Under the pieces are notes generated by a model. That model was not told the DNA's origin and did not search any database. It saw only the letters and a program-made list of their open reading frames with translations. From contig CAIMDZ010000011.1 in the NCBI GenBank assembly GCA_903839875.1, positions 1 to 55,393 on the forward strand: a stretch of 55,393 bases of DNA. The letters are read 5' to 3'. Position numbers and translations under genes: made by a program. Within the stretch, counting starts at the first letter, position 1, and each line of letters starts with the position of its first letter. The stretch comes from an uncultured Bacteroidota bacterium. GTDB lineage: Bacteria; Bacteroidota; Bacteroidia; Chitinophagales; Chitinophagaceae. This document shows positions 7,762 to 16,861 of this stretch, piece by piece.

Positions 7762-7880
7762 AAATGCATCTTTATATAGTAAAGGTAGCAATTTATCCAA
7801 TTCCAAACCTATTACTATCAATCAATCGCCACCCAGCCTGCCCGGCTGCTAATACTATTTAGTCCCTCCTGAATTCAATA

Positions 7881-9623
7881 CTATTTCTTCTTGTCCTTCG
7901 AGTCAATGTACAGCCCGGCCCCAACAATGTAAGTCTTATCTCCTGACTTCACTTTGCGCACATAGGTGTACTTGTGGGCGGGTGTATTTTCTCCGGGCCT
8001 GTACCAGTAGTAGTCAACCCATGCACTGCCATTTTTTGCAGCGGCATCAATGTATTCCTTAACTATCAGTTTTCCGTGCACATCTTTTTCGTTAATGAGG
8101 TTTTTACCTTCCAGGCTGCGCTGCGCAGGATTTACCAGTTCTATGCCATTAGGGTCATCAACAAACACATAGGTATCCATAAACATAAAAGGACTGGTCT
8201 TGTCGCGCAACTGATCAAATGCTGCTTTTCCATCACGTTCCACCAGGGTGGCGGCACGATTCACTACATCCGCTATGAATGCTTTATCCATATCCATGTT
8301 GTATATACCGCAGCCAACAAGGTACCGCCGGCCTGAAGGGAAAGTTACGCGCTTCACAAAACTGGACTTCCAGGTAGGGAAGATATCCTCTGGCTCAGGG
8401 TACATATAATGAACCCATCCCTCGCCGTTGACCGACGCAGCCGCATCCAGGAACATCTTGCCATATGGCCTGCCAAGCACATCCTTAGTGCCGTTTACAT
8501 GTTCCCCTTCTATTGCAGGGTTCGCAGCATTTAAGACCCGCTCACCATCCATCGTCCACACAAAGAAGTAGGTATTGTCGCGGAACCACTTAGACCCTTT
8601 CTGCCGGAATTCAGGGAATGCCGATTCTCCCTTTTTTTCAAATACTGCCGCTCCTTCATACACAAGCTTCATCAGTTCAGGCGCAGTCAGCTTTTTGGTG
8701 ACGGAGATTTCTTTTGGCGCATCAGCAAGGTAAACCCCGCAGCCTACTACCACCCATTTATCTCCTATTTTAGCTTTGCTCACATAAGTTGACTTAAGTG
8801 TAGAAACGCTTTTTCCCGGTTTGGGCCACATATAATCAACCCAGCCCGACCCACTTGCCTGCGCTACTTTGATCATTTCCCTGACTAATTTTTTGCCATG
8901 CTTGTCCTTCAGATCCAGTATGTTGCGCCCCTCCAGGCTCGGAAAGCCCGGGTTTACAAGGTCAACGCCATTCATATCTATGACAAAAATGTAGGCGTCT
9001 TTGGCCATAAAAGGGCTGGTCGGATCATGGAAGGCCTTAAAAGCGTCCGCTCCGTCTTTTTCTACCTGCCCCACAGCATCCTGAACAACATCAATAACAA
9101 ATGCCCTTTCCATACGGTCGTTGTAGGTACCGCTCCCCACAATATATTCTTTACCTGAAGGTGATTTTACCAGTTGCACATAACTGCTTTTCCACCGCGG
9201 CAGAAGCCCGCCTGGTACCGGCCATTCATAATGATACCAGCCTTCCTGCTTGTCTGGTGTATTTGTCGCCGCATTGATTAATCCCCTGATGATGGGTTTC
9301 CCGTTGATATCTTTTAGATTCAGTGTGTTCCTGCCTTCCAGCTCAGGATCGGGGTGTACCAGCATATTACCTTTGAGATCCAGGATAAAGATGTAGGTTT
9401 CACCCTTACGCCAGCGACTGCCCGGAAGACGCAGATCAGCAAATGCCGCTTCGCTTTTAAGGTGAATCAACGCTGCTGCGTCCTTTACCAACGCGACGAG
9501 TTTTCGAGTATCCTCATAGTTATACTGTTGGGAATTAGCAGTATGATTTTTCTTTACAACCTGCGCCTTGCCTGATGAAATTATGGATAGCGCCGCGATG
9601 ATAAAATAAATACTTTTTTTCAT
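7881..9623 (-). CDS. Exported protein of four tandem Cache domains
   Basis: From the ATG at 9623 the protein is 580 aa with a signal peptide (MKKSIYFIIAALSIISSGKA). The rest is four repeats of about 130-140 aa. Each has a leading helix (LVALVKDAAALIHLKSEAAF type), a strand with YIFILDLKGNML, VHPDPELEGRN or its variant VNPGFPSLEGRN, a D-x-x-GK step, a W-x-x-Y-x-WP segment, and a closing IVGSGTYND or VGCGVY strand. This is the single Cache (sCache_2) pattern. Cache domains usually sense small ligands for chemoreceptors or kinases, but here no second membrane segment or signalling domain follows, so this is a free periplasmic or outer-membrane-associated protein. A box like those in the REC-Crp region lies upstream (9706-9717). 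A binding-protein role is inference. Confidence 0.8.
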   Translation of the reverse strand: MKKSIYFIIAALSIISSGKAQVVKKNHTANSQQYNYEDTRKLVALVKDAAALIHLKSEAAFADLRLPGSRWRKGETYIFILDLKGNMLVHPDPELEGRNTLNLKDINGKPIIRGLINAATNTPDKQEGWYHYEWPVPGGLLPRWKSSYVQLVKSPSGKEYIVGSGTYNDRMERAFVIDVVQDAVGQVEKDGADAFKAFHDPTSPFMAKDAYIFVIDMNGVDLVNPGFPSLEGRNILDLKDKHGKKLVREMIKVAQASGSGWVDYMWPKPGKSVSTLKSTYVSKAKIGDKWVVVGCGVYLADAPKEISVTKKLTAPELMKLVYEGAAVFEKKGESAFPEFRQKGSKWFRDNTYFFVWTMDGERVLNAANPAIEGEHVNGTKDVLGRPYGKMFLDAAASVNGEGWVHYMYPEPEDIFPTWKSSFVKRVTFPSGRRYLVGCGIYNMDMDKAFIADVVNRAATLVERDGKAAFDQLRDKTSPFMFMDTYVFVDDPNGIELVNPAQRSLEGKNLINEKDVHGKLIVKEYIDAAAKNGSAWVDYYWYRPGENTPAHKYTYVRKVKSGDKTYIVGAGLYIDSKDKKK

Positions 9624-9674
9624 GGTTAATAAATTATTCAGGTAAAAAATATTCCACACGGGAAAATAATTTGG

Positions 9675-9717
9675 TCAAATTAGGATGCCGGACCACTTGA
9701 TGCAATGATGATTGTCA
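9675..9717 (-). promoter_or_regulatory. Crp/Fnr-type box and -7-like element before the four-Cache gene
   Basis: TGAT-GATT-GTCA (9706-9717) is a perfect TGAY-N4-RTCA palindrome. On the minus strand TAATTTG ends at 9676, 35.5 bp from the box centre. That is one base shorter in both element and spacing than at the promoters near 16-20 kb. The gene starts 53 bp further on. The box is clear; the -7 element is weaker than at the other sites. Confidence 0.4.
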
Positions 9718-10005
9718 ATACACCATCTGATTGTACTCAGTCGCCGCAGCCTGTGCTCATTTATGGGCAGGATATGTAATCAGCTTTTCTACGCCAGGTC
9801 AATGAAATTTGTTGATAGTAAAGCGGTCAGCATGGCTTCCCGCCGTCAGACAGCTATACGTTTTGGATAATTTAAAAATATGATGAAAATTCCTAGGAAG
9901 AGTTTACACATCAATGCAATAAGCAGCGCACCCAGGCTTCAAAAGATAGATTTCGGAAAACGTAAGTGTTCTCACTAACGTACCCGTGCAGGAAGTTCCC
10001 GGCTT

Positions 10006-10392
10006 TCAATCATCAACCCTCATACTGGAAACGCCGCCATGGCCAAATGCTTTAAAATGGATTTCTTTTTTTGTCGTTTTATTAAAAAAACGCACCGCAA
10101 TGGTATCGCCATACCAGGCATAATCAACTTTGTCTAAAACATCTTTGCCGCCTTAAATTGCTCCATGTGACCTTAAAGTGTCTTTTTCTGATTGGTGATA
10201 AGTTACCATGTAATGATCCCCCAGCCTGAAAAATTCCGCATCGTGGTGTTTATGCTTGGTTAAGTCGTCATTGGGCATTTTTGCGTTACCAATATTCTTT
10301 ATTTCTGCGGTGAAATGCTTTGCAGATTGTGCGGTGCACAAACTACCTGCTACCAACAACAATGCCATGGTTACCAGTGTTAGTCTGTTCAT
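10006..10392 (-). pseudogene. Small exported protein gene interrupted by one in-frame TAA
   Basis: From the ATG at 10392 the frame encodes a signal peptide (MNRLTLVTMALLLVAGSLCTA) and a mature part up to codon 79. Codon 80 is TAA (10153-10155). The same frame then stays open for 48 more sensible codons (GGKDVLDKVDYAWYGDTIAV and on) to TGA at 10006-10008. The continuation has normal codon use and ends naturally, so the full protein was about 128 aa. A single nonsense change, a sequencing error, or rare readthrough would all explain it. The family is not recognised. Confidence 0.7.
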
Positions 10393-10430
10393 ACAGTATT
10401 ATTTCAATGAAATAAAGATAGTGGTATTTT

Positions 10431-10937
10431 TTAAATCAGCTTTTTTCGTTGCAAAACGAATTTATTGTCTTCTGCATATTGTTGCTGCCGTTTTTTCAGG
10501 CGATTGATCTCCACCTCTTCTCCTTTACCCAATTCATCAAGGTTATCATTCGCTGCTTGTATAGCTTCACTACCTCTATCAGAGGTAAGCTGTTCAAATG
10601 GACTGAATCCAAGGTTGATTACTTTCTTCTCCATTTTTAAATAACTAATTTCCTCTCTTTTGAATTGTTCACCACCTTTTCCTACAGCTTCCATTTTCTC
10701 CAATGCTTCAATATGATGTTGAATGTAATTTTCAGTATTCACCCGAATCTTATTCAGGCTGGTATAGTCGCCTGCCCGTAAACTATCACCCCATATTTTT
10801 GCGTTCGACATTATGGCCTGGTTGATTTTTATGATACTATCATTGAATTTCACAGCATTCCTTATATCCATGTACTGACAGGATGGAAAAGAAAAACAAA
10901 TGACGGCTGAGAGCAATAAAGCAGATAAGGATTTCAT
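10431..10937 (-). CDS. Lipoprotein with helical domain, 168 aa
   Basis: The start at 10937 gives a lipoprotein signal (MKSLSALLLSAVICFSFPSC) with the lipobox cysteine at about 20. Upstream in-frame codons lack signal-peptide character. The mature part is helical and charged (IRNAVKFNDSIIKINQAIM and following), with a tail rich in Lys, Arg and Gln that may form a coiled coil. I cannot name the family. It would sit in the outer membrane facing the periplasm. It lies 38 bp upstream of the broken small exported gene, so the two were probably co-transcribed. Confidence 0.65.
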   Translation of the reverse strand: MKSLSALLLSAVICFSFPSCQYMDIRNAVKFNDSIIKINQAIMSNAKIWGDSLRAGDYTSLNKIRVNTENYIQHHIEALEKMEAVGKGGEQFKREEISYLKMEKKVINLGFSPFEQLTSDRGSEAIQAANDNLDELGKGEEVEINRLKKRQQQYAEDNKFVLQRKKLI

Positions 10938-11544
10938 CAGGAAATAATTTTTTGCAAGGTAAGATTTATTAGTCATCCCAACTCTGGCAATGAGTGAATT
11001 CCCGTTTGTTTGGAAATAAAATGAGTGCCTGCACAGAGTGACTTTATGCTGGTTCATGTGGCAAATATGCTATTAAATGTACTTGTAATGATTAGAATCG
11101 TCGAAAAATTGATCATAATCATGTGGTGGCATGTCCGTAGTCATAAAATCCGGCTATATTGGATGGTATCTTTGAAATGTAGTTTAAAACATACTTTTTA
11201 CAAACTAATGATATAATACTTCCCGTCTTTATCGCTGCCAGGGTAAAACCTCTTTCCTTCCTGAAAGCTGACTTATTAAAAAAAAGTCGGCTTTCGTATT
11301 TATATGAATACAGGAATGATTCCGGTATTATTAAATTGTGCACCGGATAAGTTTGTGCATTGATCAATAAGAGCTTTGCGAGCTTAACAACGCAACAAGA
11401 GTGTAATAAAATGATAAAAATTGCGCCTTTGCTGCCTACCCCGCCATTGGCGGTGGTGAAACTCTTTTGCACAAATCTATGCTGCGTGAAGTATAAATTG
11501 CTATTTTGAAGAAAAATAGCTGCTTTTTATCCTTGTCCCTGTGA
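10938..11544. other. Intergenic stretch with no supported gene
   Basis: Open frames here (for example 11119-11472 minus) lack domains, signal peptides and sensible composition. A small CCGCC-ATT-GGCGG hairpin lies at 11441-11453. The stretch holds the promoter of the lipoprotein gene on its low side and the 3-prime end of ftsH on its high side. Confidence 0.4.
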
Positions 11545-13479
11545 TCATAAAATTTTTTTATCGCCGGGGAATTCCCGCTTGCCTAAAATGCTTTCCAGGT
11601 CGGCTTTATAAATTACTTCTTTGTTCAGCAGCAGATTGGCAAGGCTATCCAATTCTGCACGCTTATTTCGTAGTACTTCTTCTGTTTTCCTGTGTGCCTC
11701 CTGCACCAGTTTTCTTACTTCCGAATCTATCAGCTCTGCTGTAGCTTCACTGAATGGTTTCTGGAAAGCACTTTCATAAGTGCCCGTAGAATCATAATAA
11801 CTTATATTGCCGATCTCTGTACTCAGGCCAAGGTTTGCAACCATCATATAGGCCTGCTTGGTTACTTTTTCCAGGTCGTCCAGCGCACCCGATGAGGGTT
11901 CATTAAATACAATCTCTTCAGCCACTCTGCCGCCTAAGGCACTGCAAATCTGATCGAAGAATTGAGACCTGGAGATGATCTGGTGTTCTTCCGGCAAAAA
12001 CCAGGCAGCTCCAAGTGATTTTCCCCTGGGGATAATGGATACTTTAACCAGCGGGTCAACATGCTTAAGCATCCAGCTTACTATTGCATGGCCTGCTTCA
12101 TGGTAAGCAATTATCTTTTTTTCCGCCGGTGATATGATCTTACTTTTCTTTTCCAGCCCTGCTACAATACGGTCAATGGCGGCATAGAAATCTTCTTTAT
12201 CAATAGCTTCTTTTTTACTCCTTGCAGCTATCAGCGCCGCTTCGTTGCACACATTTGCTATGTCTGCCCCTGAAAATCCGGGGGTTTGCGATGCAAGGAA
12301 ATCACTGTCAACAGTAGAATCTGTTTTCAGCGGTTTCAGGTGAACCTTAAATATCTCTATTCTTTCATTTTTATTAGGTAGTTCCAGGTAAATATGACGA
12401 TCAAACCTGCCGGCTCTAAGGAGTGCGGGGTCAAGAATATCAGCCCGGTTGGTCGCCGCCATTACTATTACTCCTGTGTTAGGATCAAAGCCATCCATTT
12501 CGGTGAGTAATTGGTTCAATGTGCTGTCGCGCTCATCGTTAGCCTGTGCTGAAACAGCTTTACCTCTTACTCTTCCTATAGTATCTATTTCGTCAATGAA
12601 AATAATACTGGGGGCTTTTTGTTTCGCTTTGTTAAACAGGTCCCGAACTCTTGAAGCGCCAACACCTACAAAAATTTCTATAAATTCCGAACCTGAAAGC
12701 GAAAAGAATGGAACCGCAGCTTCTCCGGCAACGGCCTTGGCCATTAAGGTTTTACCGCTGCCCGGAGGACCCACCAGCAAAACGCCCTTTGGTATTTTGG
12801 CGCCTAGTTTTGTAAATATCCCCGGTTGCTTAAGAAAGGAAACAATTTCCATTACTTCCATTTTGGCTTCATCATACCCGGCAACATCTTTAAAGGTAAT
12901 AGGGCTGATTTTCCCCTTACTATATTCTGCATCCCTGGATTTTCCAAAATCAAAGATGGAATTTCCGCCACCTGCAATGCCTTTCCCAATTCTACTCATG
13001 AAGAAAAAAAGTACAAGAAAAAAGCCCAAAGGTAATATCCACATCATTATTTTTGATAACCAGCCTTCCTTATTATTATAAGTGACCGGTATCTTTTGAT
13101 TCTCGGGAAAGTTTGTCTGTGCGGCTTCCAGCTTTTGTTCAAATACTTCAATAGAACCAAGTTGGAAGAAGTAATGAGGTCCCGGGTTGATCTTTTTCTC
13201 TGCTATTGCTGATAGATGGCTGTACTTAGGTTTCTTAAGGCTGTCTTTTTTGATGTACACTTCAACAGTCTCTTTATTGATGACCTCAATTCGATCTACG
13301 TCATGTTGCAGTAATAGCTCATTTTTAAAAGCCTGCCAATTTGTTTCCTCCGCGGTTTTGCCCCTGTTTGCAAGGTAAATAATAAACAGGCTGATAATAA
13401 AAAAGTAAAAGATCCAATTAAAATATTTTGGACCTTCTTTTATTTTCCCGGGTTGTTTTTTTTCTTTGTCAGGATACAC
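11545..13479 (-). CDS. ftsH: ATP-dependent zinc metalloprotease FtsH
   Basis: The 644-aa protein is a membrane-anchored AAA+ protease that degrades damaged or short-lived membrane and cytoplasmic proteins. Two membrane segments (about 19-37 and 146-162) flank a periplasmic domain. The AAA module has Walker A GPPGSGKT (237-244), Walker B IIFIDEID (292-299), and the second region of homology around ATNRADILDPALLRAGRFDR. The peptidase domain has the zinc motif HEAGH at 460-464, with a further acidic ligand in LDDLEKVT. Length and order are typical. The periplasmic part and C-terminal tail are short, and Bacteroidota often carry more than one copy, so this may be a second, stress-linked FtsH. It lies beside the kinase/REC-Crp operon, but no TGA-N6-TCA box is seen upstream. 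Confidence 0.95.
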   Translation of the reverse strand: MYPDKEKKQPGKIKEGPKYFNWIFYFFIISLFIIYLANRGKTAEETNWQAFKNELLLQHDVDRIEVINKETVEVYIKKDSLKKPKYSHLSAIAEKKINPGPHYFFQLGSIEVFEQKLEAAQTNFPENQKIPVTYNNKEGWLSKIMMWILPLGFFLVLFFFMSRIGKGIAGGGNSIFDFGKSRDAEYSKGKISPITFKDVAGYDEAKMEVMEIVSFLKQPGIFTKLGAKIPKGVLLVGPPGSGKTLMAKAVAGEAAVPFFSLSGSEFIEIFVGVGASRVRDLFNKAKQKAPSIIFIDEIDTIGRVRGKAVSAQANDERDSTLNQLLTEMDGFDPNTGVIVMAATNRADILDPALLRAGRFDRHIYLELPNKNERIEIFKVHLKPLKTDSTVDSDFLASQTPGFSGADIANVCNEAALIAARSKKEAIDKEDFYAAIDRIVAGLEKKSKIISPAEKKIIAYHEAGHAIVSWMLKHVDPLVKVSIIPRGKSLGAAWFLPEEHQIISRSQFFDQICSALGGRVAEEIVFNEPSSGALDDLEKVTKQAYMMVANLGLSTEIGNISYYDSTGTYESAFQKPFSEATAELIDSEVRKLVQEAHRKTEEVLRNKRAELDSLANLLLNKEVIYKADLESILGKREFPGDKKIL

Positions 13480-13645
13480 AGGATTACTTTATTAAAGACC
13501 TGAAATGAAATACCCAAAAAATCATGCCACAACGAAATCGTACCCGTTTTTGAATATTGGATTCACTTAATCTCTTTGCCTGCGGTGCCAGACACTAAAA
13601 AGAGCGTTCATAAAACCCCAAATCAACAGGGAATCTAAACGAGAA

Positions 13646-14707
13646 CTATCTTATTGATTTTTCAAGTTTTACGTCATTTATGATTTCGATCTTATTGTCC
13701 TTTATGTCAATCAGCTTTTCGTTTTTAAATTCAGTGAGTGTACGGATAAAAGATTCTGTAGCAGTGCCTGCAAGCGCTGCCAGGTCATCGCGTGAAATGT
13801 CAATATAGAAACGTTCTTTTTTATTAGTATGATATTTCTTTTCCAGGCTGTTTAGTGCGGTTGCAACTTTTTTACGGAGGGTATTATAGGCTATGCCCAG
13901 AAGGTGAGTTTCATTCTCGGAAATATTTTTAGCCAGCATTTTTATTACTTTGCGTTGCACCCCCGGGTTTTTATGCAGCAGATCTTCAAAATCTTTTTTC
14001 GGTATCAATGTCAGTTCTGTTTCTTCTATTGCTTCAGAAGTTTCTTTATAGGCTGATTCTTCCAGCAATGAAATATAACCAAAAAAATCACCCTCGTTAA
14101 ACAGATCCATTACCAGTTGCTTGCCATCGTCATGAGTTTTATAGGTCCTTACTTTACCTTTTTGAACGTAATACAGATAGTGTGGCGTATGACCTTCTTT
14201 GTAGATCACCTGTTTTTTCTGATAAGTATTTGTATCATGATCACGTGGCAGCGTTTCAAGGGTGCCGTTATTCGATTCATTAGCCTCCATTAATTCGTTG
14301 AGGCCTTTGAGGTCGGCGCTCAGGTTCTTCTTCATCACTGCCATTCTCCTGAACCTGTTTTCTACAGCCTTGAGCAATTCATCGCCATTGAATGGTTTGG
14401 TAATATAATCATCCGCACCCGAGTCCATTGCATTACGGAAATCATTCCGGTCACTTTTGGAGGTAAGAAAAATAAAAGGGACATCCTCTGTTTTGGGGTC
14501 CTTGCGCAATACATGCAGCATACCAAAACCGTCTACGATCGGCATGGCAATATCACTGACAACCAGGTCCGGCATGAACTCATATGTTTTTTCAATACCT
14601 TCTTTTCCATTGACTGCTGATATGACCTTATAATTTGCCAATGTAAGAATTTCTGCAACATCTTCGCGTATTACTTCATTATCTTCAACTATCAGAACCG
14701 TTTTCAT
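13646..14707 (-). CDS. Response regulator: receiver fused to Crp-type sensor and DNA-binding domains
   Basis: The protein has three parts. A receiver domain (about 1-122) carries the acidic pair ED near 8-9, phosphoacceptor Asp in VVSDIAMP (residue 52 from this start) and the conserved Lys in YITKPF. A cyclic-nucleotide-binding-like domain (about 150-265) follows, recognisable from VIYKEGHTPHYLYYVQKGKV and FNEGDFFGYISLL. The C terminus is a Crp winged HTH with LAALAGTATESFIRTLTEF as recognition helix. Phosphorylation by the adjoining kinase would thus directly control a Crp-type DNA-binding protein. The start at 14707 (MKTVLIVEDN) is preferred; an in-frame ATG lies at 14716. It overlaps the kinase gene by 23 bp, so the two are translationally coupled. 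Candidate binding sites lie before its own operon and before nearby genes. Confidence 0.9.
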   Translation of the reverse strand: MKTVLIVEDNEVIREDVAEILTLANYKVISAVNGKEGIEKTYEFMPDLVVSDIAMPIVDGFGMLHVLRKDPKTEDVPFIFLTSKSDRNDFRNAMDSGADDYITKPFNGDELLKAVENRFRRMAVMKKNLSADLKGLNELMEANESNNGTLETLPRDHDTNTYQKKQVIYKEGHTPHYLYYVQKGKVRTYKTHDDGKQLVMDLFNEGDFFGYISLLEESAYKETSEAIEETELTLIPKKDFEDLLHKNPGVQRKVIKMLAKNISENETHLLGIAYNTLRKKVATALNSLEKKYHTNKKERFYIDISRDDLAALAGTATESFIRTLTEFKNEKLIDIKDNKIEIINDVKLEKSIR

Positions 14708-15935
14708 TTTGTTCAATTTGATTATTAAATGTGATTATAAATTCACTTCCTTTATTTATTTCGCTCTTAAATGCAATTGTTCCATCCAAAATCTCCACAT
14801 ACTTCTTTACAATATTTAATCCCAGGCCTGTGCCTTCTATATGAACGGCATTTGAGCTGCGGAAAAATCTTTTGAATAGATTTTCCTGTTCTTTTTCAGG
14901 AATACCTATCCCATAATCTTTTACTCTAATGACCAATTTCTGATCCACCTGGTCAATAATTATTTCAATAGGGCTGTTTTCAGGAGAATATTTAATTGCA
15001 TTTGACAGGAGATTGGTGATTATGTGGTGAAACATTGACTTGTCTATATAAGCAATGCTGGTTTCGCCATTATGCTGGTATGAAATATTTTGCCCGGCTT
15101 TTAAAATATATTTTAACTCCTGTATAATCTCATTAACCTCATCGCTAACATTGAACCACGTAAGATTGGGTTTAAAATTTCCCTGCTCTATTTTATCTAC
15201 TGACAGGAAATCTCCCAATACTTCATTCAACAAATTGACTGAAGAAATTATGCGTTTAATATGCCTGTCCCTATGTGGCTGTTCTTCTCCTTTAGTATAT
15301 TTAGAAAGCAGGTAGGTGGATGCTAATACTCCTGATAAAGGCGTTCTGAATTCATGTGATGCAACCGAAACAAAGCGTGATTTTAACTGGTTCAGTTCTT
15401 TTTCTTTTTCCAGCGCCTTTTCTAACTCCTCATCCTTCCGTTCATTTTCCTTTATCTGCCTGCTTAACTGATCTACAGTTGCATTTAACGACCTGGTACT
15501 TTCTTTCACCTTTTGGTCAAGTTCGGCGTTCAGGCGTTTAATGGTATCTTCTGCTTCTTTTTTCTGGCTGATATTATTTACAAATGCAATGTAGTAATTG
15601 TCTTCCTGCTCTTTGTAAAAACCAAGCTTCATTTCAATATAAAACTCACTTCCGTCTTTTTTAATGCCCTTCAGGTTTCTGTCCGCCGGAATTGATAAAT
15701 TCGTGGGGTTTAAAAAAAAGGTTTCACGATGCCTCTCATGCACCTCCTTGTATTGCGCTGGTACCAGGAATTCTACTTTTTGGTGAATGATTTCATGTTC
15801 CTCATAGCCAAATTCATCCAGGATATATTTATTTACAGCTTCAATTTCCCCTTTATTATTAACTACAATAATGCCAATAAATGCTTGATCAAATAAGGTT
15901 GAGAATTGGTTGTTATTAAAAATATGATGCAACAT
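14685..15935 (-). CDS. PAS-domain sensor histidine kinase
   Basis: The protein is 416 aa without a membrane segment, so it is cytoplasmic. A PAS domain lies at about 10-125 (AFIGIIVVNNKGEIEAVN, ending with the PAC-type FVNNISQKKEAEDTI), then a coiled coil at about 126-185. The dimerisation domain has the phospho-accepting His194 in VASHEFRTPLSG. The ATPase domain has the N box NLLSNAIKYSP, G1 VKDYGIGIP and G2 EGTGLGLNIVKKY. No cysteine cluster or heme-binding residue stands out in the PAS domain, so the signal (oxygen, redox, energy state) cannot be read. It is the first gene of the operon with the REC-Crp regulator and is its obvious partner. Confidence 0.93.
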   Translation of the reverse strand: MLHHIFNNNQFSTLFDQAFIGIIVVNNKGEIEAVNKYILDEFGYEEHEIIHQKVEFLVPAQYKEVHERHRETFFLNPTNLSIPADRNLKGIKKDGSEFYIEMKLGFYKEQEDNYYIAFVNNISQKKEAEDTIKRLNAELDQKVKESTRSLNATVDQLSRQIKENERKDEELEKALEKEKELNQLKSRFVSVASHEFRTPLSGVLASTYLLSKYTKGEEQPHRDRHIKRIISSVNLLNEVLGDFLSVDKIEQGNFKPNLTWFNVSDEVNEIIQELKYILKAGQNISYQHNGETSIAYIDKSMFHHIITNLLSNAIKYSPENSPIEIIIDQVDQKLVIRVKDYGIGIPEKEQENLFKRFFRSSNAVHIEGTGLGLNIVKKYVEILDGTIAFKSEINKGSEFIITFNNQIEQNENGSDS

Positions 15936-15999
15936 CTAATGAAAATCTTTAAATTTTGGCCTCAGAATAGTATAGAAATATCTATAATTATTCATAGTA

Positions 16000-16064
16000 C
16001 AAATATATATTGGTACTAACATTAAGAATATGACATTGGTTGGTTTTTTTAATGATTATCATCA
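16000..16064 (-). promoter_or_regulatory. Promoter and Crp/Fnr-type box of the kinase/REC-Crp operon
   Basis: On the minus strand TATATTTG (16007 to 16000) fits the Bacteroidota -7 element. The palindrome TGAT-TATC-ATCA (16053-16064, inside AATGAT-N4-ATCATT) is centred 58.5 bp upstream of its last base, two helical turns further than at the neighbouring promoters and near the classic class I activator position. A second inverted repeat, TAGTAC / GTACTA, at 15995-16018 straddles the -7 element. Autoregulation by the REC-Crp protein is inferred. Confidence 0.5.
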
Positions 16065-16101
16065 TTGTTATAGATTATTTTGTTAGGATTTATACAAATT
16101 A

Positions 16102-16128
16102 AAATACCCGGTCAAATGCCGGGTATTT
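16102..16128 (-). terminator. Terminator after the BON gene
   Basis: AAATACCCGG (16102-16111) and CCGGGTATTT (16119-16128) form a perfect 10-bp stem with a 7-nt loop. It lies 49 bp past the BON stop and is followed on the minus strand by TAATTT. It insulates the kinase operon promoter from BON transcription. Confidence 0.75.
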
Positions 16129-16176
16129 CTGAAGCCGGGATATTTATTTTGTTAAAGTTACAAAGGTAAATATCGT

Positions 16177-16829
16177 CTATGGAGCAATTACAAGTTCATC
16201 TTCTACAGCCATTACTCCGGGCGCACACCAGGCTGCTCTTTCAACTTCATTTCTTTCGCTCCAGGAACGTGCTTTACCTCTTAGTGTCACTTTATTTCCA
16301 TGAGTTTCAATAATAATCCTGTCAGCTTCAATATCAGCGCTGCGTTCCAGCGCTTTTTTTATTGTATCTCTTACAACGGGGATATTTACCCTTGGTTTAA
16401 TGTTAATAAGATTAGTTACACCTTTTACACCTACTATATCGTCTACAACCAGTGTCGCAGCATCTTTCTGAAACTGCCAGTCTAACTGGCCTTCTAGTGT
16501 CAGCCACCCGTTTTCAACTGACAATTTGATTTTATCATCAGGAACACTGCTATTCCATTTGAGTGCATTAACTGCCGCTTCGGCAATTTCAGTATCCGTA
16601 CGTTGCCCGTCACGCAGCAACCTCACATTTATTTCTTCGGCTATTCCTTTTACTTCCTTACCCGTTTTACAGCCTCTTCAGCTGCCAGTTTTTTTGTATA
16701 GCTATTTACACTTCCGCTTAGCGTTATTATGCCGTTTTTAGCAGCCACTCCTATTTCAGCTGAATCAAGTTTTGGATCCCACTTCAATTCGTCCATAACA
16801 TCCTTCTGTAGTTGCAAGTCCGTTTTCAT
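16177..16829 (-). pseudogene. BON-domain protein, three domains, split by a one-base frameshift
   Basis: From the ATG at 16829 the first frame encodes a complete BON domain (MKTDLQLQKDVMDELKW, GVAAKNGIITLSGSV) and then stops at TAA (16650-16652) right after AVKRVRK. Adding one G near 16655 restores the expected VREVKGIAEEINVRLLRDG, and the second frame carries two further BON domains to 16177. Three-domain BON proteins of about 217 aa are usual in Bacteroidota and act as periplasmic or cytoplasmic stress proteins that may bind membranes. The GTG at 16626 could start a two-domain product, but no ribosome site favours it. It is divergent from hsp20 and has its own box and -7 element. Confidence 0.8.
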
Positions 16830-16861
16830 AATATTGATTTTTATGTTTAAAATATTTTTTA

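Noticed and set aside
10938-11544. Open frame 11119-11472 minus as a gene
   Set aside because: No recognisable domain, no signal, odd composition, and position in a normal intergenic stretch.
13480-13645. REC-Crp box before ftsH
   Set aside because: No TGA-N6-TCA palindrome is present there; TTGA-TTTT-TCAA near 13655 has the wrong spacing and lies at the end of the REC-Crp gene.
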